A DNA stretch of 64,000 nucleotides from Promethearchaeota archaeon. GTDB taxonomy: Archaea; Asgardarchaeota; Lokiarchaeia; Sigynarchaeales; SOKP01. Under the pieces are notes generated by a model. The model was not told where the DNA came from and searched no databases. It was given only the letters and a program-made list of their open reading frames with translations. A program made the position numbers and the translations under genes. The DNA is taken from the NCBI GenBank assembly GCA_019058515.1, contig JAHPYY010000171.1:1-64000 (forward strand). Reading direction: 5' to 3'. How positions within the stretch are numbered: the stretch's first letter is position 1; the number at the start of each line of letters is the position of its first letter. This document shows positions 44,579 through 54,260 of this stretch, one piece after another.

Positions 44579-45091
44579 TTAACTCTCACTATTATCAAAA
44601 GCGCGATCAGTATTTTTTACATAATCTGGGACAAAAGTTGTTTTAAACAAATTAGATTTTCCGGTTGAAACTAGATTTTTCTTAGAATCGTAAATTTTTG
44701 CCTCTGCGTGGAGGATATTTTTTCCCTCCCTTATTATCTTTCCTATTACTCTTACTTTCTCTCCAACTTTTACTTTACCCAGGTAATCTACGTGAAAATC
44801 GATCGATATTGGAAACCCTTCGTAACCTAAAGTCGCGGTGGTAATTCCTATAGTGTCGTCCATTAAAGCAGCTTGCATCCCTCCATGTAATAATCCAGTA
44901 GGATTCGCCATTTCTGGTCTTACTTCGAATTCAAGCTCCATTAGACCGTATTCGGCTCTAATAATCTGTCCATTTAACCATCGGGAGAAGGGAGGAAACT
45001 CAAAATCTTTTAAATCTTTGTTTAAAAACACGTTGAATAGCTTAATCATTCGTTCTGATCGTTTCCTCCTTTTTTTTTCTAAATCGCGCAT
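44579..45091 (-). CDS. PaaI-type hotdog thioesterase
   Basis: 170 residues from MRDLEKK (ATG 45091; another ATG three codons upstream). Hotdog signature NPTGLLHGGMQAALMDDTIG with the conserved HGG and catalytic Asp, then ISIDFHVDYLGKVKVGEKVR. Hydrolyses acyl-CoA thioesters. A basic N-terminal helix (KKRRKRSERM) is unusual. It is alone, with no adjacent degradation pathway. Confidence 0.87.
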   Translation of the reverse strand: MRDLEKKRRKRSERMIKLFNVFLNKDLKDFEFPPFSRWLNGQIIRAEYGLMELEFEVRPEMANPTGLLHGGMQAALMDDTIGITTATLGYEGFPISIDFHVDYLGKVKVGEKVRVIGKIIREGKNILHAEAKIYDSKKNLVSTGKSNLFKTTFVPDYVKNTDRAFDNSES

Positions 45092-45254
45092 ACTTAACAC
45101 TTTGAAAATTTATTCTTCTGTACAATCAGTCTCTGATAATGAATTAAAGGTAGAGTAATTTTAAATATTGTTTAATAGTAATTTGAACGTAAAAAATTAG
45201 AGGATAAAAAGGATCCTCTGTATTTGGTTTTTCTTGTTTTAACTCAAGATCGTT

Positions 45255-46580
45255 TCATTTGCTTTCAAGAATTTCTTTATTAGCCAATTTATATTCGTAT
45301 TGGTTTCGGTCTAGAAACAGGAAGAATACTAGGGCAATATTGCTAAGAAAAGCCATAAATATAAATACTACGGTGTAGATCACATAGACATCTGTTGTAA
45401 TCGACGATACGCTTCTAAATAAGGCACCCGTTATTTGCAATCCTAGTAAGGTACCAAAATTGATAAACGAGGTTGTGATTGAAAAATACGTGCTTGTCGC
45501 GTCGGGATACTGCTTAGCGTACTCACTAGCAACGGCTGAAAAAGAGGAATTACTCCAACCACTGGACGAACCGGTAATAAAAGCAAAAATTAAGAGTATA
45601 AAGACAAGGGGAGACGGGATAGGTATTAAAAGCAGAAGTAGTGAGCCAGTAGTTAGTACAAACGACAAGAAGACGGCAGCTCTTCTCGAGACTTTATCTG
45701 CAATTCTCCCTCCAACAAAAGCGCCCGCAAGTACTCCTAAACTTACTATTAATGTAATAAACGCCTGAGGCTCATATAAATTCAACTCAGTTTCTAATGT
45801 TTCAATCGTAGCACCTACTGGATTTACTAATCCCGCTCTTATCAGTATGTAAAGAGCAAGAAACAAGAAAATAACTCCATCGACTATAGCCATGAACATT
45901 GAAAAAAGAAATACTTTCCAATTCTCTCTCTTTTTGAATATTACTTTAAGATTTGCAAATATTTCTCTGTTCTTGATAGACTCCCCATGTTTTATTATAA
46001 GAGTTAGGGAACCAAAAGCAATCGTTAAAATACCCAAAAATACAAAAATAATTTCAATTTGAATATATGACATTAAAAGTAAGATTATGAATCCCCCTAC
46101 TATGATTCCTACAGATCGTACTCCCCAACATGCTCCAGTGGTTCGCCCTAATTTTTCTTTAGGGCAGATATCTAATATAAATCCATCCATGGCGGTGTCA
46201 GCCATCGCACTCCCGAACATGACAAAAAAGCCTATTATACTAAAGATAGCCATTGCTGCTGTGGGAGTGGATAGTAAAAAAATTGGTATAATTAACCACA
46301 TAATCCCAGATAAGGTTGCGGCCCCAATTATCCACGGCTTTCGTCGTCCTAGTTTTCTGATGCCAATTTTATCGGATAATAACCCAAAAATTAATTTTAA
46401 TACAAACGGGATCAATACTATTGTTCCTAAGGTGGCGATGTCGGAAGCGTCAATGTAACCTAGCAAATTTAGAATGTAAATTGGAACTACGACGGTAAAA
46501 ATGCTTTGATTTACCCCTTGAACAAAGTAATTTAGCGAGAATATTCCCGTATAATATGTTTTGTATTCGATTTCACTCAT
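45255..46580 (-). CDS. Major facilitator superfamily transporter (sugar/PucC-like)
   Basis: 441 residues, twelve helices. The cytoplasmic loop LLSDKIGIRKLGRRKPWIIG and the second-half VGGRIADKVSRRAAVFLS are MFS loop motifs; KEKLGRTTGACWGVRSVGI in helix 4-5 recalls the GPH/PucC branch. Substrate unknown. It is divergent from the acyl-CoA synthetase alpha gene. Confidence 0.87.
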   Translation of the reverse strand: MSEIEYKTYYTGIFSLNYFVQGVNQSIFTVVVPIYILNLLGYIDASDIATLGTIVLIPFVLKLIFGLLSDKIGIRKLGRRKPWIIGAATLSGIMWLIIPIFLLSTPTAAMAIFSIIGFFVMFGSAMADTAMDGFILDICPKEKLGRTTGACWGVRSVGIIVGGFIILLLMSYIQIEIIFVFLGILTIAFGSLTLIIKHGESIKNREIFANLKVIFKKRENWKVFLFSMFMAIVDGVIFLFLALYILIRAGLVNPVGATIETLETELNLYEPQAFITLIVSLGVLAGAFVGGRIADKVSRRAAVFLSFVLTTGSLLLLLIPIPSPLVFILLIFAFITGSSSGWSNSSFSAVASEYAKQYPDATSTYFSITTSFINFGTLLGLQITGALFRSVSSITTDVYVIYTVVFIFMAFLSNIALVFFLFLDRNQYEYKLANKEILESK

Positions 46581-46778
46581 AATTCAATTTACTCTTTATT
46601 ATATGTAAATCTACAATTAAATGGTATTATTAAATACTATCAACAAGCTTCTATTTAAGAATTAGACTTTTACAATGCAGTAAGCGAGTCTTTTTATAAA
46701 AAAGGAGTTTAACCTAATATTACTTAATAAGGAATTTAAGAAATAAAGTATTAATCCAGTGTTTAATTTTAAAACGTA

Positions 46779-48203
46779 ATGACGACAGGTTCTAAGGATG
46801 ACTTTAAAGATATTTCCTTCATAAACGAAATAAAATCTATAGCAGTAATAGGAGTTTCTAAAAAACGGAATTTCTTCTTTTTACGCAATCATACGGAGTA
46901 CTTTCAAGGAAATGTCTACGCTATCCATCCCACGTTAAAGTCAATTCCGGATTTTCCGGACGAGAACATTTACAAATCGATATTAGATGTACCTGAGCCT
47001 ATTGAGTTCGTATTTATCACCGTTCCTCGCGAGTTAACCATCGAAGTTATGAAAGAATGCGTTGAAAAAGGAGTCAAGCTTGCGACGGTTTTTACAGCAA
47101 ATTTTTCGGACGAGGGCACACCTGAAGGCGCAGCATTAGAAAAGAATCTTATAGAAGCAGCGGCTAACAAAGTTAGAATCTTGGGACCTAACGGATTGGG
47201 ATTATATTATCCGAAACTCGGTATACACTGGAGATACAAGTTTCCTCATACACCGGGAAATATAGGATTAGTCAGTCAGTCGGGAGGATTAAGTAACCTC
47301 GCGATATATTCCGCTCAAGGTTTGGGCATTGCGATTTCTAAGGCATTCTCCTTTGGGAATGGTACGGATGTAGATTTTATTGATATCTTACATTATTTAT
47401 GCAATGATCCTGAGACGGAAATAATTCTTTGTTATCTAGAAGGAATTAAAAATCACCGTGGTCCAGCGTTAAAACGAGTGCTTGAAAAGAACAAGAAACC
47501 AATCGTATTTTTAAAAGGTGGGAATTCTGAGAGGGGATCGTTTGCCGCAAAAACACACACCGCTTCGTTATCTGGCAATAATAAGTTGTGGCACACCATA
47601 TTCAAACAGTATAATATCATAGAAGTGGAGAGCGTAGAACAACTATTGTCCACTGTTAGACTATTAGACTTTTACGGAATCCGCCAATTGAACAACATCG
47701 CAGTATTGAGTATAAGTGGCGGGTATGGAGTAGTTTTAGTGGATCTTATTGAAAAATATGGTATGAGAGTCCCTGATTTCAGCGAACATGTTGAAAAGGA
47801 GTTAGTGAAAAAATTCTTCCTTCCAGGTACCAGTCCGAGAAATCCACTTGATATCGCGGCCCAAATGAACTTCAGCGAGAGTATAATAGGTATAATAGAT
47901 ACTGCCTTGTCAGATGAAAAAATCGACGCATTAATTTGCGATATGCCAAGTTGGTACTTTAACAAGGATTATTATCTTCGAAGAGGCTCAAACTTCGAGG
48001 AAAACATCTTAAACTCGTTTAGGCTCGGTAAAAAACACAATAAACCAGTAATTCCGATTATTCAAAGGGCTCATATTCCTAACGAGAGCCATCGGATCTC
48101 CGAAATGTTACAAAAAGAAAAGATTGCTGCTTATGGCGATCCTTTAGAATTTATTCCGCTTCTACCAAAGATCTCCAACTATAAAAAAAGTCTCAGCAAC
48201 TAA
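46779..48203 (+). CDS. ADP-forming acyl-CoA synthetase, alpha-type subunit
   Basis: 474 residues. CoA-binding Rossmann domain (KSIAVIGVSKKRNFFFLRNH), then two ligase-CoA domains (ILGPNGLGLYYP, GLVSQSGGLSNLAIYSAQGL, SKAFSFGNGTDVDFIDILHY). The phosphorylated His loop is AAKTHTASLSGNNKLW. The ATP-grasp (beta) domain is absent, so a partner subunit is needed and none is adjacent. It makes acyl-CoA (or, in reverse, ATP plus organic acid) in energy metabolism. Convergent with the methylmalonyl-CoA mutase gene, 3 bp apart. Confidence 0.85.
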   Translation: MTTGSKDDFKDISFINEIKSIAVIGVSKKRNFFFLRNHTEYFQGNVYAIHPTLKSIPDFPDENIYKSILDVPEPIEFVFITVPRELTIEVMKECVEKGVKLATVFTANFSDEGTPEGAALEKNLIEAAANKVRILGPNGLGLYYPKLGIHWRYKFPHTPGNIGLVSQSGGLSNLAIYSAQGLGIAISKAFSFGNGTDVDFIDILHYLCNDPETEIILCYLEGIKNHRGPALKRVLEKNKKPIVFLKGGNSERGSFAAKTHTASLSGNNKLWHTIFKQYNIIEVESVEQLLSTVRLLDFYGIRQLNNIAVLSISGGYGVVLVDLIEKYGMRVPDFSEHVEKELVKKFFLPGTSPRNPLDIAAQMNFSESIIGIIDTALSDEKIDALICDMPSWYFNKDYYLRRGSNFEENILNSFRLGKKHNKPVIPIIQRAHIPNESHRISEMLQKEKIAAYGDPLEFIPLLPKISNYKKSLSN

Positions 48204-48206
48204 AAC

Positions 48207-49880
48207 TTAAATAACATGAGATGGCTTATATTCACCAAATACTTCACGTAGTACATTACATATTTCTTCGATTGTTGCGTAAGTCTTTACCGCTTCTATC
48301 ATTTTAGGCATAATATTGTCGCTGGATTCAGCAACTTCTCGCAATTCTCTCAGCTTTTCCTCTACCATCTCGTTATTTCGCTCTTGTTTTAGCTTTTCCA
48401 GCGCAATATTGATGTATTCTATTCTGCTTTCGTCAATTTTAAAGGTCTCAATTTTACACTCCTCTTCAGTACAAAATGTGTTAACCCCTACCACACTATC
48501 GGTGGCATTGTCAATTCTTTTTTGGTATTTGTACGCACTATTTTGGATCTCCTTTTGAATGAAACTATTTTCGATTGCTAAATTAATACCACCCATCTCA
48601 TCGATTTTTGAGATGTATTTTAACGCTTCCCGCTCAATTTCGTTGGTAAGGTACTCAATGTAATAAGATCCTCCTAATGGATCTACTACATCAGTTACCC
48701 CAGATTCGTAACCTAATACCTGTTGCGTTCTTAAAGAAAGCGTAACCGATTCCTCTGTGGGCAAGCATAGCGCTTCGTCAGCTCCACACGTGTGTAGAGA
48801 TTGAGTTCCTCCCAAAACCGCCGCTAAAGCTTGGTATGCCACTCGGATTATATTAACTTGGGGTTGTTGAGCGGTTAATGTTACTCCCGCAGTTTGGGTA
48901 TGAAAACGTAAGCGGTAGGATTCGTATTTTTTAGCGTTAAAGCGCTCTTTCATTATATTTGACCAAATTCTGCGAGCAGCTCTAAATTTAGCAACTTCCT
49001 CGAAGAAATAGTTGTGGCTAGCGAAGAAAAACGAAAGTCTTGGAGCAAAATCGTCTATATCAATTCCTCGCTTAATAACCTCCCCGACATACGCTATACC
49101 ATCGGCTAATGTGAACGCTATTTCTTGAATGGCGTTACATCCAGCTTCACGCATGTGATATCCCCCAATACTTATTGTGTTGAAACGGGGAAGATTCTTC
49201 GCACAAAATTCTATAATATCTGCTGTCAGCCTTAGAGATGGCGTTGGAGGAAAGATGTAAGTCCCTCTTGCGACATACTCCTTTAAAATATCGTTTTGGA
49301 CGGTTCCCATTAATTTTTCCATAGTAACACCTTGTTTTTCACCAACAGCGATATACATTGCTAACAATAGCGCAGCGGGGGCATTTATCGTCATACTCGT
49401 CGAGATTTTATCAAGTGGGATTCCTTCAAATACTTCTTCAAAATCCTTGAGCGAATTAACGGTTACCCCTACTCTTCCTACTTCTCCTAAGCACAATTGA
49501 TTATCAGAATCAAAACCCATCTGCGTTGGAAGATCGAACGCGATAGATAAACCTTTTTGACCTTGAGAAATCAAGTACTTGAACCGCTCGTTAGTTTTTT
49601 TCGCATCAGAAAATCCCGAATACTGTCGCATAGTCCAGATTCTCCCACGATACATATTTGGATAGACACCACGAGTATAAGGTGGTTGACCAGGAAACCC
49701 TAAATCCTTCATATAGTCGAGATTTCTGGTATCTTCGGGATCAAATATAGTTTTAAGTTTAATGCCTGAAGGGGTTTCAAAAACTTCTTTCCTCTCTCCT
49801 TTGCTAGCAATTTTACTTAAAACATTTTTTTCCCATTCTTTTCGATGTTCCTTTATATTGCTTATTTCTTCATTTTGAAT
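48207..49880 (-). CDS. mcmA: Methylmalonyl-CoA mutase, large (catalytic) subunit
   Basis: About 557 residues. Family motifs: DLGFPGQPPYTRGVYPNMYR, RIWTMRQYSGFSDAKKTNER, LSIAFDLPTQMGFDSD, MTINAPAALLLAMYIAVGE, TISIGGYHMREAG, RLRFHTQTAGVTLTAQQP, LHTCGADEALCLPTEES. No B12-binding domain is attached, as in archaeal two-part enzymes. The first ATG (49712) would cut off the conserved start; the frame continues upstream (EHRKEWEKNV, FETPSGIKLKTIFDPED) with no ATG/GTG/TTG to an ATT at 49878-49880, placed 7 nt after GGTG. The ATT is the most likely start. It follows the DUF35 gene by 14 bp. It interconverts methylmalonyl- and succinyl-CoA. Confidence 0.92.
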   Translation of the reverse strand: MQNEEISNIKEHRKEWEKNVLSKIASKGERKEVFETPSGIKLKTIFDPEDTRNLDYMKDLGFPGQPPYTRGVYPNMYRGRIWTMRQYSGFSDAKKTNERFKYLISQGQKGLSIAFDLPTQMGFDSDNQLCLGEVGRVGVTVNSLKDFEEVFEGIPLDKISTSMTINAPAALLLAMYIAVGEKQGVTMEKLMGTVQNDILKEYVARGTYIFPPTPSLRLTADIIEFCAKNLPRFNTISIGGYHMREAGCNAIQEIAFTLADGIAYVGEVIKRGIDIDDFAPRLSFFFASHNYFFEEVAKFRAARRIWSNIMKERFNAKKYESYRLRFHTQTAGVTLTAQQPQVNIIRVAYQALAAVLGGTQSLHTCGADEALCLPTEESVTLSLRTQQVLGYESGVTDVVDPLGGSYYIEYLTNEIEREALKYISKIDEMGGINLAIENSFIQKEIQNSAYKYQKRIDNATDSVVGVNTFCTEEECKIETFKIDESRIEYINIALEKLKQERNNEMVEEKLRELREVAESSDNIMPKMIEAVKTYATIEEICNVLREVFGEYKPSHVI

Positions 49881-49894
49881 GATAAATCACCAAT

Positions 49895-50257
49895 TCATGT
49901 GTTAATTGGTTTAAATACATAATTATATAATTCCTTTCCATCATAATTATCAGATAATTTTTGATATACAGGAGTTAACTTCATCCCTATGGATAAGTTT
50001 TCTGAAGTAGTAATTTGACCGAGTGCTTTTACTCCGTTATCAAACTGAACAATTCCTAAAGCGTATGATTTCTTAGAAAGAAATTCCGAAGGTGGTGCTT
50101 TAAGTATAGTAAATGAAAGTAATTCGCACATCTGGCTTGCTTCTACGATCTCAAACTGATCCTGCTTACATTTAATGCATCTAATATGTGATAAGTCTTG
50201 AAGTAATCCACAATTTCGACATTTATTTACTTGTATCATGTTTTCTTGATCACTCAT
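49895..50257 (-). CDS. DUF35 zinc-ribbon/OB-fold acyl-CoA-associated protein
   Basis: 120 residues. A rubredoxin-like zinc ribbon (CRNCGLLQDLSHIRCIKC) followed by an OB fold (LLSFTILKAPPSEFL, YALGIVQFDNGVKALGQI). DUF35 proteins accompany thiolases and other acyl-CoA enzymes. Here it precedes mcmA in the same operon, 14 bp apart, so it probably supports acyl-CoA handling. Confidence 0.87.
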   Translation of the reverse strand: MSDQENMIQVNKCRNCGLLQDLSHIRCIKCKQDQFEIVEASQMCELLSFTILKAPPSEFLSKKSYALGIVQFDNGVKALGQITTSENLSIGMKLTPVYQKLSDNYDGKELYNYVFKPINT

Positions 50258-50419
50258 TTTAATTCATTCCATTTTGTACTCTTCTTTTTTATAATAATTA
50301 TCAAGAAATAGATAAATTTTACCAGATGAATTGAGTTTTATAAATTAAATTTTAAATTTCTTAAGAGAATTCTAAGGAAATAAAAATAAGGAGACAAAAT
50401 CTTTCCAAACATCAACTTT

Positions 50420-51445
50420 TTAAGATTTGGGAATGATTACGATGATTTGCTCTTTGTAATCAAATATTTCGTACTCGGTTTTTTTTAAACCTACTTGAGA
50501 TAAATCATCTTCAATTTCTTCCATAGTAAAGTTCGTGGAAGAATTGGCTCGGTTAAATAACTCTGTTAATCGTCTTAAGACCGAATGTTCTGGAGGTTCG
50601 ATTTCTTCATCCATTACCAATATTACGTAGCCATCATTCTTAGCTACTCTTATAGCTTCTTTAATAAAATCTAAGTGGGTTAATGTATCTATATTTTTGT
50701 GAAAATAAAATGGAATCACAACCAAATCGAATATTTCGTTTGGTTCCCTTATATTTTCACCGAATATCGAGGTTATCTCGATGTCATTTAATCCTACTTC
50801 TTCAATATCTTTAGAAAAATCTAAATCTGAAAGTAAAAATACTGTATCAGATTGTTGAGAGAAAAATCCTAATAACCGTATGTCAAGAAATGCAGGAAAC
50901 CAGATTATGAGCATGTTCTGAAACGATTGCTTGTTCATTTTCTTAAGTACAAGGTCCTTTATCTCAATAATTATCTCTGGATCTGTCCCAATTCGATATG
51001 TAATGAAATGCTTAAGATAAAGATCTATTGCTGCTCTCGTAAGATGGGTAGTTTCTATTGTTTCTACTTTATCGTTTTCCCCGAGGTTATAGCGGAGTAA
51101 TCCTTTTTCCTCCAATTTCTTTAAGTTATTGTAGAAGCTTGAGGTAGAAATAAACTTTTGATTATACCACCGTCCTTTAATAAACTCGTAGTACTTTAAT
51201 TCTTCTTTTGTTAGGTTGTTTTCGTTAACTTCTTGAGCTCTTTTAAATTGATACTCAAGAAAGTTAGAGATTTGCATATACAAGGTATGTCTCTGAATTG
51301 GTGCTCCGTATCTAATAAGAAATTCTAGGATCAGTAATTCCAGGACTGTCATATCCACTAGGTCTGAAATTACCAAGGTGATATTAGAACTCTCTGAAGG
51401 TTCAGTCGAAATATTATTTTGCATCGTGTCTGTGTTAAAAATCAT
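50420..51445 (-). CDS. Winged-helix protein fused to a methyltransferase-like domain
   Basis: 341 residues. Residues 30-145 look like a winged-helix module (LVDMTVLELLILEFLIRYGA, FYNNLKKLEEKGLLRYNLGE). Residues 175-341 look like a class I SAM-methyltransferase core (FLDIRLLGFFSQQSDTVFLL, FDLVVIPFYFHKNIDTLTHL, FIKEAIRVAKNDGYVILVMD) with a degenerate glycine motif, so SAM binding is doubtful. The combination suggests a metabolite-sensing regulator. Its promoter faces the 566-bp gap upstream. Confidence 0.6.
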   Translation of the reverse strand: MIFNTDTMQNNISTEPSESSNITLVISDLVDMTVLELLILEFLIRYGAPIQRHTLYMQISNFLEYQFKRAQEVNENNLTKEELKYYEFIKGRWYNQKFISTSSFYNNLKKLEEKGLLRYNLGENDKVETIETTHLTRAAIDLYLKHFITYRIGTDPEIIIEIKDLVLKKMNKQSFQNMLIIWFPAFLDIRLLGFFSQQSDTVFLLSDLDFSKDIEEVGLNDIEITSIFGENIREPNEIFDLVVIPFYFHKNIDTLTHLDFIKEAIRVAKNDGYVILVMDEEIEPPEHSVLRRLTELFNRANSSTNFTMEEIEDDLSQVGLKKTEYEIFDYKEQIIVIIPKS

Positions 51446-51805
51446 TTTAAGTATTATTTAATGTATTATTTCTTTTGGTATATATTCTTTTCCAAGATTG
51501 GAAAAACAAGTTTTCAGAATCCTTCTTGCTTAATATCTTCGTTAGAATGCTTCTTGTACATTTAAATTTATCCAAATTTTGCTTTTCTCAGAATTAAACA
51601 AAATTTTTATAAATTAAATCCTAAAAGTTAATATAATAAGAGTAAGTTATTTTATATTTAACTTTTCAGTTGTGGAAAAGGAATGAACTAATTCTGTAAA
51701 AACATAACTTTAAAAATGGGAAAATAATTCTCCTATTATGGGAAAGCGATCTTTGCGCTTTTCATTCAACACTAATTACTATTATTCATCAGGTTAAGGT
51801 AAAAT
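51446..51805. other. Intergenic region upstream of small ORFs
   Basis: A/T-rich, with no gene I can support. Several TATA-like elements on both strands (for example TTATAAATTA near 51606). A strong AAGGT sits just before 51806. Confidence 0.4.
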
Positions 51806-51904
51806 ATGAGTATACTAAATCTATTGAAAAAAGTGTCTTTAAAAGACAAAAAAAACATAATTCTTAGATTAGATAATATACGCGATTTAATGCCAGGGTG
51901 TTGA
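51806..51904 (+). pseudogene. Short ORF, possibly the stump of a truncated gene
   Basis: AAGGT ribosome binding site, then ATG and 32 codons (MSILNLLKKVSLKDKKNIIL, LRLDNIRDLMPGC) ending in TGA at 51902-51904. The frame continues ISDEISQINCIDIQSGC before more stops. The LRLDNIRDLMPG...ISDE pattern slightly recalls roadblock/LC7 domains, common in Asgard genomes, but this is weak. Confidence 0.35.
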
Positions 51905-52011
51905 ATTTCCGATGAGATATCTCAAATCAATTGTATTGATATCCAAAGTGGTTGTTGAAGATAAAGTTTGAAAAAGTGAATCTTACCTAAAAATGTTCGA
52001 GAGAAAAGAGA

Positions 52012-52317
52012 ATGATTCGCAACAATTTTCGAGATGTAGTAGAAGAAATTCTGAGAGGCTTTGATATGGATATATACGATATAGTTTTGGAGATTTACAA
52101 TAGAAATGTTAATAATCCGAAAGAGATGGAAACGGAGTTTTTAAAGTTCCTTGTATTCCTTATAAGAAAGCATTGGCAACACTCCGAATTCCAGCATGTA
52201 TTAGTTTTTGTTATAAGCATTCTTTTAACTCACTTATATAATCCTAAGGATAAGGATGAATTTGAGTCGATCGATAAAAAGCTTATAAAGTTCTTTCTCT
52301 CAGAGGAATTTAATTAG
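52012..52317 (+). CDS. Hypothetical helical protein
   Basis: 101 residues, acidic and helical (RDVVEEILRGFDMDIYDIVL, ETEFLKFLVFLIRKHWQHSE, VLVFVISILLTHLY). It ends in TAG and lies 43 bp before the sensor-kinase pseudogene. Not recognised. It may be a regulatory partner of the kinase-like gene. Confidence 0.5.
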   Translation: MIRNNFRDVVEEILRGFDMDIYDIVLEIYNRNVNNPKEMETEFLKFLVFLIRKHWQHSEFQHVLVFVISILLTHLYNPKDKDEFESIDKKLIKFFLSEEFN

Positions 52318-52360
52318 TCTTATTGTTAAACTTTTAAAACTTTATTTTTCTTTTTTAAAA

Positions 52361-53215
52361 ATGGACCCTCTCGCAATTTACAACTTACTTATCTATCTTG
52401 TAATTAGGATTATAGGATTTGGAATCGCAATTGATTTTTATTATAACTCTAAAGAAGCAAGATTTAAACTTACCGTAATCGGTTGGGGATTATGGATAAT
52501 TGCTTCGATATTTTCCGTCTACTCTGGATTCTTTAGCGTTCAAAATATTATCGATCTTCTTCTATTTCTTAACACCCTCTTAGTTAGATTAGGTACGATT
52601 ATCTACCTATGGGTGGTTTTTTCATATTTTGTTAAAGTCCCGAAAAAAACATTTTTGTGTCTACTTTTAGGTCTTACAATTTTTCTCCCAATTATTACAT
52701 TCTCGACTAACTTTGATTTAGCCACAAATATAGCCAGATTTTTTGTTAATTTTCTTCTTTTCAGTCTTTTTATAGTATTATTAATCAGACGGAAAGAGTT
52801 TAAAGAAAGTATGGGTAGAGCGTCTAAGTGGTATCTTGTCTTTTTGATAAATATTGGAGTATACATCCCGATCTTACTATATCTTACTAATCTTGACTTA
52901 GATTAATATGGATTATATATCTCAGGCAATATATTAATCATAGCGTTAAACTATATATCCTCAATATCATTTTCGTTAATATTGATAATTCTTATAATCC
53001 ATATAGAGTACAATTATTCCAATAATAAGAGGTTTGAACTAAAAGATAAATACTCTCACAATTTAGGGAATATCTTACAATTTATTACTGGATATGTAGA
53101 ATTTACCTCTTAAAATAACGATGAAAGCAAAGCTTACTCAAAAGAAATGCAAGAAATCTTCAAAGCAAAGTGCAAGGAAGCGTCTGAGCTAATTCAAGAA
53201 ATTCGAGAGTTATAA
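52361..53215 (+). pseudogene. Seven-helix sensor histidine kinase-like gene with two in-frame TAA codons
   Basis: One frame from ATG 52361 to TAA 53213-53215 encodes seven hydrophobic helices followed by an HisKA-like segment (ELKDKYSHNLGNILQFITGY) and a helical tail (KAKCKEASELIQEIREL). TAA interrupts it at 52904-52906 (TNLDLD-stop-YGLYISGN) and 53111-53113 (EFTS-stop-NNDESK). There is no HATPase domain, so even without the stops it is a dimerisation/phospho-acceptor protein rather than a complete kinase. Similar proteins with a KYSHNLGN box are frequent in Asgard-like genomes; this is recollection, not a search. Confidence 0.65.
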
Positions 53216-53300
53216 ATGTTTCTCTTTCTGCGCTAAAATAATGGGATCATCGCAGTCCTTCTTTTGTGCTGTTATTAAAAGTGAGAACAATATTAGGGAA

Positions 53301-54119
53301 TCATTCCTGCATGAGGTCCATAATAATTTGCGTTGAGTTCTCTCGGTTAGTTTTACTCATAAACCAATCCATCCACATACCATCGGTTTGATATGTTTCA
53401 ATAAGTTCTATAAGTTGATTTTTCAGATACGACTCGTATTTTTCTGGATTGTAATTAAAAAGATGAGCGCTTTTTAGCAATTCTTTTTCTTTCTTCCGAA
53501 AAACCTTAAGAGAATAATCCTTTAGCAAATCGATGCTGATCTCTTTTTCGTCTATACCATCCTCGTATTTACCTTTCTTCAATCTATTTTTGACCGCTTC
53601 GATGTATTGGCTAATTCTCGCCTCGGTAAACTTAAGAGAAAATCTAAATACGTCTTCCTTTTTCTCTCCATGCATCGCAAGAAACGATGGAGTGTGGATT
53701 CTAAGAGGATTGATGTCGTCAAAATTAGGACTGTGACCAAACACGCTGGAATAATAAAACATAAACGGAATTCCTGCTTTTTTGCTCTCATCTGCGAAAA
53801 TTCTGTAGTAATCTGGTGGTGTTTTCCAATCGGTGTATTTAGTGTCCCAGTAGCAGATCCCATCGTGCCATTTTGCTTCAAATATGTGCTAATCCACTCC
53901 TACTTCTTTCGAAAACTTCACCCAATCCTCCATCTTGCAAAACGGACCGTTAAATTCGAATTCTCCTTTATCATTTCTCATAGAAGCGTTAAATTTATCC
54001 CAGTTGCAATCCCATATCCAACTTGGACGAGCTCCAATTTGGTACATAATCCCAAATCCTGCTTTTTTCCACCATTCTCGTTTATTGCTTTCGTTAGCTT
54101 GGATGATTTGATCACTCAT
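53301..54119 (-). pseudogene. GH29 alpha-L-fucosidase-like gene with in-frame TAG, truncated
   Basis: From ATG 54119 (MSDQIIQANESNKREWWKKA) the frame gives GFGIMYQIGARPSW, MEDWVKFSKEVGVD, then TAG at 53889-53891, then HIFEAKWHDGICYWDTKYTD, IPFMFYYSSVFGHS and TDGMWMDW with the nucleophile Asp. In GH29 enzymes the interrupted position is usually Tyr (Gxx-Y-xxx-KHHDGF), so TAT/TAC to TAG explains it. The frame ends at TGA 53301-53303; related sequence (FPNIVLTFNN, TKEGLR) seems to continue beyond, with another TGA. Family members are about 450 residues, so the C-terminal half is lost. Neighbour of a cupin/isomerase and a sugar symporter, forming a decayed sugar-use locus. Confidence 0.75.
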
Positions 54120-54260
54120 AGTTAGGCTTTTGCTCTCGTTAATGAATTTTGAAGTAAAAAATTTAGTTAATTTAAAGAGAAACATATGTTTTATATTATC
54201 TTGAATTATAAATACTCATTTAAATAGTATCAACTCATTTTAACAAAAAGTTGAATTGAC

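Noticed and set aside
15674..54119. Genome-wide TAG = pyrrolysine code, from in-frame TAG in the GDT1-type and GH29 genes
   Set aside because: Several well-formed genes here end in TAG (exporter subunit 2 at 7214, cysH at 27732, FrhB-PyrK at 32193, the 101-residue ORF at 52315), and other genes are interrupted by TAA or TGA instead.
53607..54125. 172-codon plus-strand frame opposite the GH29 gene
   Set aside because: It is the antisense of a clearly recognisable glycosidase, and its translation resembles no protein.
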